64,000 bases of DNA. Origin: Duganella aquatilis (GTDB taxonomy: Bacteria > Pseudomonadota > Gammaproteobacteria > Burkholderiales > Burkholderiaceae_D). Shown one piece after another: positions 1 to 7,864 of this stretch. Position 1 is the first letter of the stretch, and the number at the start of each line of letters is the position of its first letter. A program made the translations under genes and the position numbers. The stretch covers positions 38,535-102,534 of the forward strand of contig NZ_WKJL01000023.1 of NCBI RefSeq assembly GCF_009674565.1, given 5' to 3'. Below the pieces are notes generated by a model, which was not told the origin of the DNA, searched no databases, and saw only the letters and a program-made list of their open reading frames with translations.

Positions 1-674
1 ACATAGCCGGCGCCGCGCACGGTCTTGATCAGCGCCGGCTGCTTGCCGTCGTCGTTCAGGCGCAGCCGCAGGCGGCTGATCTGCACGTCCAGCGAGCGGT
101 CCAGCGGGCCGGCGTCGCGGCCGCGGGTTTCCTCGCACAGCACGCTGCGGTCGAGGATCTGGCCCGGATGCTCGGTGAAGTATTTGAGCAGCTGGAAATC
201 CAGTCCGGTCAGCACCACCGGCTGGCCGGCGCTGTCGGTCACCTTGCGCTCCTTCAGGTCCAGCGTGAAGCCGACAAAGCGGTAGTAGCGCGCGGCCGGC
301 GTCTCCACCGCGCTGCGGCGCAGGATGGCCTTGATGCGCGCCAGCAGCTCGCGCGGACTGTAGGGCTTGGCGATGTAGTCGTCGGCGCCCAGCTCCAGGC
401 CGACGATGCGGTCGGTCTCGTCCGAGCTGGCGGTGAGCATGATGATCGGCACATTCGATCCCTGGCGCACCTGCTTGCACAGCACGAAGCCGTCGGTGTC
501 GGGCAGCATCACGTCGAGGATCACCAGCGACAGCTGGTCCGTGTGCGCATGCAGCTCGGCTAGGAAGCTCTCGCCGTTGTGCGACAGGATCACCTCGTAC
601 TGGTTTTTTTCCAGGTAGGTTTTCAGCAGCTCGCGGGTCTTTTGGTCATCGTCTACGATCAGTATCTTGCGCAC
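1..674 (-). CDS. OmpR-family response regulator, partial (3' end beyond window)
   Basis: About 224 codons are visible and the C-terminus runs off the left edge. The receiver domain begins with the acidic patch ILIVDDD (residues 4-10). The phospho-acceptor is D54 in LVILDVMLP, followed by the LTAS threonine/serine and the lysine of IAKPYSPRE. The C-terminal half is a winged helix with LTGLDFQLL, LDRSLDVQISRLR and IKTVRGAGYV, as in OmpR/PhoB proteins. The GTG start at 674 is preceded by GGAG. It lies inside the end of the upstream sugar-binding-protein gene, a 29-bp overlap in another frame. The tight link to a periplasmic binding protein resembles glucose two-component systems such as GltR/GtrS, where a sensor kinase follows. 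A kinase would lie beyond the window and is not seen. The specific ligand cannot be told. Confidence 0.93.
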   Translation of the reverse strand, partial: MRKILIVDDDQKTRELLKTYLEKNQYEVILSHNGESFLAELHAHTDQLSLVILDVMLPDTDGFVLCKQVRQGSNVPIIMLTASSDETDRIVGLELGADDYIAKPYSPRELLARIKAILRRSAVETPAARYYRFVGFTLDLKERKVTDSAGQPVVLTGLDFQLLKYFTEHPGQILDRSVLCEETRGRDAGPLDRSLDVQISRLRLRLNDDGKQPALIKTVRGAGY

Positions 675-2073
675 CTGGCGCTCCTTGGCTTCTGAGATTG
701 AATAGTCGGAATAAGGCGCCCAGGCGCCGCTGGGCGTCGGCCGCCTGCGCCCGGTCGTCGAGGAAATAGCGGTGCACCTCGGCGATGATGGCGTCGCGGC
801 TGGCCTCGTCGGAGGCCATGCGGTGCACCAGGCTGGGCGCCTGCACCGCCGCGCCCTTGCCGAAAATGCTCCAGGAGGCGCGCGCGCAGCTGTCCATGCG
901 CGCCGGGTCGGCGTCGCGCCGCACCGGCACGCCGCCTTTCAGGGCGTTGAAGTCGGCCTGCAGCGCTGGCGTCAGCAGCAGCCGCGCCATCTTTTCCTGC
1001 GCCGGCATATGGCGGTAGTCGCCGGCGAACATGGCCAGCGTGTCGACGCTGTACAGGTGGTAGTTGCCGGTGCCCGGCGCGGCGGCGCAGCCGTAGTCCT
1101 GGTCGAGCGCCATGCCGCGTTCGGTCAGTTCGGCCTTGGCCCAGTCGCCCATGATCAGCATGCCCGCCTGGCCGCGCGCGAACTGCGCCACCACCTCGGT
1201 CCAGGGCCGCTCGTCGAGCTGGCCGCGTACCCAGCCCTTGATCGCGCGCAGGCGCTGCAGCGCGTTGGCGGTGCGCGGGTCGGCCGCCGCCGCCGGGCTG
1301 CGCTGCACGAACAGCTGGCGATAGAATTCCGGGCCGCTCTCGGCCAGCACCAGGTTCTCGAACAGCGCCGCCACCTGCCACGCCTCGCTGCTCTGCGCCA
1401 GCGGCTGCACGCCGGCCGCGCGCAGGCGCTGCGCGGCCGTCTCGAATTCATGCCAGGTCTGCGGCGGCGCCAGCTTGAGCTGGGCGAACAGCGCGCGGTT
1501 GTAGTACAGCGTGTTGACGCGGTGGATGCCGAGCGGCGCCGCCACCACGTGCTTGCGGTGCTGGATCAGGTTCTGGATGGTGGGGAACAGAAAACTGTTC
1601 CAGTTGCCGGCGGCGGCCACGTTGTCGAGTTCCAGCAGCAGGCCCATGTCGGCCCACTCGGCGATCGAAACGCCGATGATCTGCGTGACTTCCGGCGCGT
1701 CGCCGGCCAGCACGCGGCCTTTCAGCACCTTGCCGGCGCCCAGGCCGGCGCCGCCGGGAATCGCGGCGTCCTGCCAGTCGATGCGTTCCTCGGCCATGCG
1801 CGCCGCCAGCAGGTCGGCGGCCTTGCGCTCGCTGGCGGACGTCCACCAGTGCAGCACCTGCAGCGTGGATGGCGAGGCGGCGGCCGCCGATGGCGCGGCG
1901 CCTATCATCTGGGCGGCGGCCAGCGCGCCGCCGTTGCCGGCGCAGACCGCGGCCAGCAGGCCGAACACCCAGGCGCGCCGGGTCTGCGGGCGGCGGAAGC
2001 GCGAACGAAAGCGTAACCAATCGGAGCAATGCGTGTAGCAAAACCAGCTTACTTTTCCTATCGACGCTATCAC
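646..2073 (-). CDS. ABC-type sugar-binding protein (MalE/UgpB-like), linked to a two-component regulator
   Basis: A 475-residue periplasmic solute-binding protein. A basic N-terminus is followed by a hydrophobic segment ending near ALAAA (about residues 33-54), a probable signal peptide. The mature part starts with LQVLHWWTSASERKAADLL, the typical first strand of carbohydrate-binding proteins. It continues with APEVTQI, LYYNRALFAQL, TWHEFETAAQRL and the hinge-side GQAGMLIMGDWAKAEL. It is homologous in plan to the second binding protein at 4821-6071. No permease or ATPase gene is in the window. The 3' end overlaps the response-regulator start, so the protein may present sugar to a sensor kinase rather than, or as well as, to a transporter (inference). 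The GTG start at 2073 is supported by a perfect -10 box about 25 bases upstream. A later start within the leader remains possible. Confidence 0.85.
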   Translation of the reverse strand: MIASIGKVSWFCYTHCSDWLRFRSRFRRPQTRRAWVFGLLAAVCAGNGGALAAAQMIGAAPSAAAASPSTLQVLHWWTSASERKAADLLAARMAEERIDWQDAAIPGGAGLGAGKVLKGRVLAGDAPEVTQIIGVSIAEWADMGLLLELDNVAAAGNWNSFLFPTIQNLIQHRKHVVAAPLGIHRVNTLYYNRALFAQLKLAPPQTWHEFETAAQRLRAAGVQPLAQSSEAWQVAALFENLVLAESGPEFYRQLFVQRSPAAAADPRTANALQRLRAIKGWVRGQLDERPWTEVVAQFARGQAGMLIMGDWAKAELTERGMALDQDYGCAAAPGTGNYHLYSVDTLAMFAGDYRHMPAQEKMARLLLTPALQADFNALKGGVPVRRDADPARMDSCARASWSIFGKGAAVQAPSLVHRMASDEASRDAIIAEVHRYFLDDRAQAADAQRRLGALFRLFNLRSQGAPGAQDTDRRR

Positions 2074-2096
2074 TCAATATCCCGCAGAAAAAATTG

Positions 2097-2102
2097 ATTA
2101 TA
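2097..2102 (-). promoter_or_regulatory. Probable -10 box of the binding protein-regulator operon
   Basis: On the minus strand this reads TATAAT, a perfect sigma70 -10 hexamer. It lies just downstream of the terminator of the preceding GH20 gene and about 24 bases before the GTG start at 2073. No good -35 is visible at 16-18 bp. Confidence 0.5.
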
Positions 2103-2103
2103 A

Positions 2104-2138
2104 CGAAGAAGCCCGCCGGCGGGGACACGACGGCGGGC
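2104..2138 (-). terminator. Intrinsic terminator after the GH20 gene
   Basis: On the minus strand GCCCGCC and GGCGGGC form a 7-bp stem with a C-rich loop, followed by TTCTTCGTT. It sits 30 bases after the hexosaminidase stop and separates that gene from the binding protein-response regulator unit. Confidence 0.65.
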
Positions 2139-2167
2139 CTTGCGGCCATATGCGGCGCTGCTTGCTA

Positions 2168-4726
2168 TCAACGTTCCAGCCGCGCCACCAGTCCGCTCCT
2201 GCCGTTGCGGTCGAAGGCCGCCACCTGGATCACGCCGCGCGCGGCGATCGGCCCCGTCACCAGCGGGCTGGCGGCGGTCGGCGCGCTGCCGTCCGTGGTG
2301 TAGCGCAGCGTGACGCCCGGCAGCACATGGTTGACCAGCACCCGGTCGCCATCCAGCAGCAGGCCCGGCGGCGCGATGCGGTAGGCCACGCCGGCCTGCT
2401 CCAGGTCCAGGCGCGGCAGCACGCGTTGGCCCAGCTGATTGACGAAGCCGGACCAGTCGCGCCGGTGCACCGCGGCGGCCTTGGCGGCGTCCGGCTCGGT
2501 GGCCCAGGCCGGATCGGGCGCCCAGCCGCGCTCGGCCACCGCCAGCAGGCGCGGCATGACCAGGTAATCGATGCGGGCCGGATCGCGCACCGTTTCGGTA
2601 AACAGCGTCGCCTCCAGCCCGCGCACGCGACGCTTGCCGTAGTCGGTCAGGCCGTCCTTGCCGAGGCGCTGGGCGTCGCTGGCGTTCTTCAGGTAGTCGA
2701 ACGGAATGAAGTCGTACACCGTATCCAGCTCGACGTAATCGCCCCAGTTGACGCCCGGCTCGTCCGGGTTCGGGTTATACGACATGTCCATATACATCTT
2801 GGTCACCGGCGCCAGCACGATGTCGTAGCCGGCATTGGCCAGGCGGTAGGCCAGATCCTCGGCGCCCTCGGTGTTGTTCCAGACATAGGCGCTGAAGCCG
2901 CGCTGCGTAAAACGCGGATTCGGGATCAGCTTGTGCTGGCCGCGCAGCATGGTCTTGCGCGACGCGATCTCTTCCCAGCCGGAGGTGAACAGGCCGTGCT
3001 TGTGCAGGATGCCGTCGACGCGGTCGTAGAAATAGTCCCACAGGTCGGCGCTGGTTTCCAGATTGTGCTTCTTCATCTGCGCCAGCGCGGCCGGCGATTT
3101 TTCCCAGGCGCCGTTCGGCAGTTCGTCGCCGCCCATGTAGATGGTGTGCAGCGGCACGCCGGCCTCGCGGTGCAGCGCCACCACCTGCGTCACCACGTGT
3201 TCGATGAAGGTGAAGCTGGACTCCAGGCCAGGATTCAGCACATGGTCGTTGTACAGCTGCGGTGACTTGTAGACCGAGCGGTCGTTCAGATCGTTCAGCA
3301 GGTACTTGTCGGCGTCCTTGCCGCCGGCCGCTTTCAGGCGGTGGTAGCGCGCTTCCATGGCCTGCACGGCCGCGCGCGCGTGGCCCGGCATTTCGATTTC
3401 GGGGATCACCTCGATGTGGCGCGCCGCCGCGTAGCGCAGGATCTCGATGTAGTCGGCGCGGCTGTAGTAGCCGCTGCCGTGCGGATCGCTGGCGTCCGGG
3501 CCGGAGCCGTAGGCCGGCTGCAGGCGCACGCCCGGCTTGGCGCTGTGGCCGCGCACCGCGCCGATGCTGGTCAGCTCCGGCAGGCCGGCGATTTCCAGGC
3601 GCCAGCCTTCATCCTCGGTCAGGTGGAAGTGGAATTTGTTCAGCTTGTAGCGCGCCATCAGGTCCAGCCACTTGAACACGACCTGCTTGTTCTGGAAGTT
3701 GCGGCTGACGTCCAGCTGGAAACCGCGATAGCCGAAGCGCGGCGCGTCGGTGATGCTCACCTCGGGCAGCGACAGCGCGCCGGCGCCGGGCAGCGGCAGC
3801 AGGTCGCGCAGCGTCTGCAGGCCGTAGGCGACGCCGGCGGCGCTGTTGCCGACGATGGCGATGCCCTTGCCCGCGTCAATGTTCAGGGTATAGGCTTCCG
3901 GCGAAGTTTGGCCGTCCACCTTGCCGACGTCGAGACGCAGCGCCGGGCCACCGGCCGCCAGGCTGGCCGGGAACAGCGTGCGCGCCAGCGCCGCTTCGGC
4001 CGCCAGCGCGGATGCCGCCTGCACCATCGGACGAGCGGTCAGCGCCAGCTTGCCGGCGCCGGCCTGCAGGTGCAGCGGCGTCGGCAGCACCAGCGGCACC
4101 TCGGCTGCCGGCAGCAGGTCGGCGCGGGTGTTGCGGCGATAGGTATCTTGCGGCGTCACCACCGGTGCGGCGCCGCTATTGCCCTTGTCCAGTTGCTCCG
4201 GCCGCGTCACCGGCAGCAGCTGGAAATCGGCGATGGCGGTGCCGACGTCGGGCGCGGCGTCGTACACCAGGTAGGGGCCGATCGGCGCCTTGGCCATCTT
4301 GATGATCAGGCCCGGATGGTAGTAGACGATGTCCAGCGTCTGTCCCGGCGCCAGGCCGGCGAAGTCCGGCGCCGGGCGCAGGCGGAACAGGCTGCCCGCC
4401 ACCTGCTCGATCACCAGCTTGCTGGGCAGCGTACCGGTTTCCACGCCGTCCATGCAGTTGAAGTACAGCGACCAGCCTTGCGCCGGCAATGGCCGACTGT
4501 CCTTGTTCGTGAGGATAAAACGCGTCTGCGTGCGGGTGGACTGCGCGGTGAACAGCGGCCGCTGCACTTCCCAGCGCAGCTGCAGCCGGGCGCCGCTGGC
4601 GTGGTCGTTCAGCGCCGCCGGCGACTGCTGCGCCGGCACGGCCTTGTCGGCGGCGGCTTGCACCAGCGGCGCGATCAGCAGCAGCGAGGTCAGCGCGCAG
4701 GCGCCATATAGTTTTCGATTATCCAA
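2168..4726 (-). CDS. Exo-beta-N-acetylhexosaminidase (chitobiase type), GH20
   Basis: A secreted enzyme of about 852 residues. It has a signal peptide (first ~25 residues, ending in LVQAA) and an N-terminal chitobiase-type beta-sandwich with ISolated motifs such as QGWSLYFNCM. A GH20b-type alpha/beta domain follows, then the GH20 barrel starting near RFGYRGFQLDVSRNF. The catalytic Asp-Glu pair is in YMGGDELPNGAW, at about residue 530. A C-terminal immunoglobulin-like domain ends with RYTTDGSAPT. It should release terminal GlcNAc (or GalNAc) from beta-linked oligosaccharides in the periplasm by substrate-assisted catalysis. No ATG fits the leader. A TTG at 4726 is preceded by GGAGAG at good spacing and was chosen over the TTG at 4738. 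An intrinsic terminator (4746-4778) lies just upstream, so its expression is probably reduced relative to the rest of the cluster or needs readthrough. Confidence 0.92.
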   Translation of the reverse strand: MDNRKLYGACALTSLLLIAPLVQAAADKAVPAQQSPAALNDHASGARLQLRWEVQRPLFTAQSTRTQTRFILTNKDSRPLPAQGWSLYFNCMDGVETGTLPSKLVIEQVAGSLFRLRPAPDFAGLAPGQTLDIVYYHPGLIIKMAKAPIGPYLVYDAAPDVGTAIADFQLLPVTRPEQLDKGNSGAAPVVTPQDTYRRNTRADLLPAAEVPLVLPTPLHLQAGAGKLALTARPMVQAASALAAEAALARTLFPASLAAGGPALRLDVGKVDGQTSPEAYTLNIDAGKGIAIVGNSAAGVAYGLQTLRDLLPLPGAGALSLPEVSITDAPRFGYRGFQLDVSRNFQNKQVVFKWLDLMARYKLNKFHFHLTEDEGWRLEIAGLPELTSIGAVRGHSAKPGVRLQPAYGSGPDASDPHGSGYYSRADYIEILRYAAARHIEVIPEIEMPGHARAAVQAMEARYHRLKAAGGKDADKYLLNDLNDRSVYKSPQLYNDHVLNPGLESSFTFIEHVVTQVVALHREAGVPLHTIYMGGDELPNGAWEKSPAALAQMKKHNLETSADLWDYFYDRVDGILHKHGLFTSGWEEIASRKTMLRGQHKLIPNPRFTQRGFSAYVWNNTEGAEDLAYRLANAGYDIVLAPVTKMYMDMSYNPNPDEPGVNWGDYVELDTVYDFIPFDYLKNASDAQRLGKDGLTDYGKRRVRGLEATLFTETVRDPARIDYLVMPRLLAVAERGWAPDPAWATEPDAAKAAAVHRRDWSGFVNQLGQRVLPRLDLEQAGVAYRIAPPGLLLDGDRVLVNHVLPGVTLRYTTDGSAPTAASPLVTGPIAARGVIQVAAFDRNGRSGLVARLER

Positions 4727-4745
4727 GAGTCTCTCCAAATCCAGC

Positions 4746-4778
4746 CAAAAAACGACCGGCGCCGCGCCCGGCGCCGGT
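4746..4778 (-). terminator. Strong intrinsic terminator inside the hexosamine cluster
   Basis: On the minus strand ACCGGCGCC and GGCGCCGGT form a perfect 9-bp stem with a 6-nt loop, followed by CGTTTTTT. It lies between the binding-protein stop at 4821 and the GH20 start, with almost no room for a separate promoter. Confidence 0.8.
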
Positions 4779-4820
4779 CCAAAAATTCACACTCATCGAG
4801 GGGAGGGATAAAGTGTGACA

Positions 4821-6071
4821 CTACTTTTGCTGTGGCTTGTACCACTTGGCAAAACCGTTCTGCAACCTGGCGGCGGCCTCCTTCGGCGCCAGGCTGCCAT
4901 TCAACACTTGCGCGTTGATGCTCCAAAGTTCGCTTTCCATGCTGGGCTGGCCACGGTTCAGCACTTGCGCGTTGAAGCGTATCGTCGAGGCGCAACTGTT
5001 GCGCCACTCGGCCATCTGCTTGGCCACCGGGTCGCGCACCGCGATCAGATGGTTGGACAGCGTGAAGAAGCCCGTCAGCCGGTCGGTATAGATGTTCGCG
5101 AATTCCTGCGAGCCGACCCACGCCAGGAACTTGTAGGCGTCGTCCTTGTTCTTCGATTTGCGGTTGACGCCGATGCCCAGGTCCATGTGGTCGGAAATGA
5201 AGCACGGGTCGCCGTTCCTGCGCACCGGCGGCGCAAACGCGCCCAGCTCCAGGCCCGGCGTCTGGCTGAAATGCGCGATGTCCCACGAGCCGGTCGGATA
5301 GATCGCCGCCCTGCCCGCCGCGAACTGCGCCTGGCTGTCGCCGTAGGTCTGGCTGCTGGCGTTCCTGCCCAGGTAGCCGCCCATGCGCGCTTCGAACTGC
5401 AGGGCCTCGACATACGGCGCGTCGGTCAGCCTGGCCTTGCCGCTGATCAGCGCCTTGCGGCCTTCCTCGCCGCGCCAGAAATTCGGGCCGATGTTGGTGT
5501 ACACCATCTGGCTCGCTTCCCACTGCTCGGCGGTGCCCAGCGCCAGCGGCGTGACGCCGGCCTTCTTCAGCACGTCCAGCACGGTGAAGAAATCCGCCAC
5601 CGTCTTGGGCGGCTGCAGGTCCAGCTGCTTGAAGATCTTCTTGTTGTACAAAAAGCCGTGGATGACCGACGCCACCGGCATGCAGAAGGTGTCCTTGCCG
5701 TTGTCGGTCTGCCACGCCAGCATCGCTGTCGGCGCGAAATTCTGCATGCCGGGCTTGCCGTCCAGCTTTTCCAGGTGCCCCTTCTGGTACAGCGACAGCG
5801 ACGCATCGAACGGCCGGCAGGCGATCAGGTCGCCGGCATTGCCGGCCGCCAGCCGCGCCGCCAGGGCGGCATCGTATTCGGTCGGCGCGGTCGGCGCGAA
5901 CTTGACCTCGATGCCTGGATGGTTGCGCTCGAACGCGGGGATCAGCACTTTTTCCCACAGCGTCTTGTCGTCCACCCGCCAGCTTTCGATCACCAGCGTG
6001 CCCGCGTCGGCGGCCGTCGCCGCGCACAGGGCGAACGGCAAAGCGTATCGAAGCATCCGGCGTAATGGCAT
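4821..6071 (-). CDS. ABC-type sugar-binding protein without visible permeases
   Basis: A 416-residue periplasmic binding protein. The signal peptide is MPLRRMLRYALPFALCAAT...ADA (about 23 residues). The mature protein starts GTLVIESWRVDD. Family marks are IEVKFAPTAPTEYDAAL, LYNKKIF, KTVADFFTVLD, AAIYPTGSWDIAHF and AYKFLAWVGSQEFA. The ATG at 6071 has GGAG upstream. Longer in-frame extensions lack a ribosome site. It lies 52 bases after the lipoprotein gene and before the GH20 gene in one transcriptional direction. The window has no ABC membrane or ATPase genes beside it. A plain MFS porter heads the cluster instead, so the partner transporter or sensor is elsewhere or the protein acts only in sensing (inference). 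Two cysteines in FCMP and PCFI may form a disulfide. Confidence 0.88.
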   Translation of the reverse strand: MPLRRMLRYALPFALCAATAADAGTLVIESWRVDDKTLWEKVLIPAFERNHPGIEVKFAPTAPTEYDAALAARLAAGNAGDLIACRPFDASLSLYQKGHLEKLDGKPGMQNFAPTAMLAWQTDNGKDTFCMPVASVIHGFLYNKKIFKQLDLQPPKTVADFFTVLDVLKKAGVTPLALGTAEQWEASQMVYTNIGPNFWRGEEGRKALISGKARLTDAPYVEALQFEARMGGYLGRNASSQTYGDSQAQFAAGRAAIYPTGSWDIAHFSQTPGLELGAFAPPVRRNGDPCFISDHMDLGIGVNRKSKNKDDAYKFLAWVGSQEFANIYTDRLTGFFTLSNHLIAVRDPVAKQMAEWRNSCASTIRFNAQVLNRGQPSMESELWSINAQVLNGSLAPKEAAARLQNGFAKWYKPQQK

Positions 6072-6123
6072 CTGTCTGTCTCCTGTTGATATTGGCTGGG
6101 CCTGCGCCCATCTTAGCATTGCG

Positions 6124-7836
6124 TTAATAATGCGCGTACGGGTTTTTGCCCTGGTTGGCGTAGTACAGCCAGGCGGTGCCGGCCACGCTGCCGGAGCTGG
6201 TGAAGTCCGCATTGCTGTTCTGCGTCGCATACGGCATGTTGTGCAGCTTGTCCACCATGTAGTTCATCGATTCCAGGATGTCGCCGGCCGTGTTGCCGGC
6301 GCAGGTCATGCTGGCGGCGCCCTGGCGCATCGCCATCACAGCGCCCAGGCTGCCCTCGCTCCAGACGAACGGCGCCGACGACGGCACGTTGTCGTAGATG
6401 ACGTCGTAGAAGCCGACCACGCCGGTGACCTTGCGCGACGGGTAATCCAGCTTGCCGGCGACGTTGAAGTAGTCGCACATGGCCGGCAGCGCGGCGGCGA
6501 AGTTCTGGCCGCTGCTGCCGGTGTTGCCCAGCGCCAGCAGCGACCACGAATAATTATCGAGATAGCGCTCGCTGGTGTTCAGCGTCTGCGTGTTGGCGTC
6601 GAAACCGCCGAGGAAGCGCGTGCCGTTCCACAGGCTCTCGGACATGCTGCGCAGGTTGTTGGCGGCGGTCAGGTACTGGCTGCCGCCGTTGAGCGCATAG
6701 TATTGGTGCATGCTGGCGTAGGCGTCGAGCTGGTGCTCCAGTGCAAAGATGCCGCTGCGTCCCGCCACGTAGTTGGTCGGCGCGAAGCGCAGGCCCTTGC
6801 GGCTGACGCCGTTGATGGTGACGTTGACCAGCTCGCCAACCAGGTAGTTGTGCAGCCTGGTCGACATCGCCAGGTATTTGGTGCTGGCGAAGGCCTTCTG
6901 GTAGGCGTTCAGCGCCATGCCGAACCAGGCGTTGGAGCCGGCGATGCGCATGTCGACGCCGGGATTGCCGTCCTCGCCATCGGTCAGGTAGGAAAACACC
7001 CAGGCGCCCGACGCGCCTTGCAGCTTGGCCATGGCGTTGATGATCAGGTCGGCGTGCGCCTGGTCGCCGGCCTGACTGAAGGCGATCACCGCCAGCGCCT
7101 GGTCGTACAGGAAGGCCGAGTCCATGTCGCGGAAGCTGCGGATCAGCCGGCCGTCGCCGTACGGGCCGCCGCTGATCAGCGGCGTGTTCATCATGCTTTG
7201 CAGGCCGGCGATCTGCGCGTTGGCGGAGCTGGTCGCGGCCGGGAAATAGGCGGCCGTGTAGGCGGTCAGCGCCGACGGCGTGACCGGCAGCGACAGCTTG
7301 GTCGTGGTGGTGATCACGCCATTGCAGGTGGCGGCTGTCGCATTGCAGTTGGACGCCGACAGCGGATTGTAGGTGCTGGGATACAGCGCCAGCACGGCGC
7401 GGTCGGCGGCGCCCACCGAACGCGGCAGCGTGACCGTGAAGGTGCCGTTGGCGGCGATGCTGACCACCGCGTCGGCCTGGAAGTAAAACACATCGTTATG
7501 CAGGAACACGCCGATGCGGTAGTTCTGCACGCTGCCCGCGGGCAGCGTGTGGGAGCCGCTGAAGATCGTCTGGGTGGCCGACTGCGTCAGTTGCGAGACG
7601 CCAAAGGTGACCGCGGGCGCCGCCGCCAGCGGCGGTTCGTTGTACGGGAAATCCAGTCCCGACCACACCGGCCACGGCGACCTGGTCACCGCCGCCGTAG
7701 TCGCCGCCGCCGCCGCCGCCGCCATCGTCTGCCGCTGCTGCGGCGCGCTGTCCGCCGTATCGCCGCCGCAAGCGGCCAGCACCATCAATGCCGCGCCGGC
7801 GGCCACAGTCCACACACCACTCAGATTTTTCTTCAT
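6124..7836 (-). CDS. Lipoprotein with likely (alpha/alpha)-barrel glycosidase-type fold
   Basis: 570 residues. The start MKKNLSGVWTVAAGAALMVLAAC is a lipoprotein signal with lipobox L-A-A-C, so the mature protein should be lipid-anchored. A low-complexity Ala/Thr linker follows (about residues 30-60). The rest is rich in helix-forming repeats with aromatic and acidic motifs: SFRDMDSAFLYDQALAV, FSYLTDGEDGNPG, GSNAWFGMALNAY, YVAGRSGIFALEHQLDAY, RYLDNYSWSLLALG and FVWSEGSLGAVMAM. This is the layout seen in six-hairpin glycosidases, where helices pair around acidic active-site residues. I cannot assign a CAZy family. It lies between the TonB receptor and a sugar-binding protein, which fits a role in surface or periplasmic glycan cleavage. 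The ATG at 7836 was preferred over an upstream extension because it begins the lipoprotein signal. Confidence 0.75.
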   Translation of the reverse strand: MKKNLSGVWTVAAGAALMVLAACGGDTADSAPQQRQTMAAAAAAATTAAVTRSPWPVWSGLDFPYNEPPLAAAPAVTFGVSQLTQSATQTIFSGSHTLPAGSVQNYRIGVFLHNDVFYFQADAVVSIAANGTFTVTLPRSVGAADRAVLALYPSTYNPLSASNCNATAATCNGVITTTTKLSLPVTPSALTAYTAAYFPAATSSANAQIAGLQSMMNTPLISGGPYGDGRLIRSFRDMDSAFLYDQALAVIAFSQAGDQAHADLIINAMAKLQGASGAWVFSYLTDGEDGNPGVDMRIAGSNAWFGMALNAYQKAFASTKYLAMSTRLHNYLVGELVNVTINGVSRKGLRFAPTNYVAGRSGIFALEHQLDAYASMHQYYALNGGSQYLTAANNLRSMSESLWNGTRFLGGFDANTQTLNTSERYLDNYSWSLLALGNTGSSGQNFAAALPAMCDYFNVAGKLDYPSRKVTGVVGFYDVIYDNVPSSAPFVWSEGSLGAVMAMRQGAASMTCAGNTAGDILESMNYMVDKLHNMPYATQNSNADFTSSGSVAGTAWLYYANQGKNPYAHY

Positions 7837-7864
7837 GCCATGCTCCCTTGGGTTTAACGACGAT

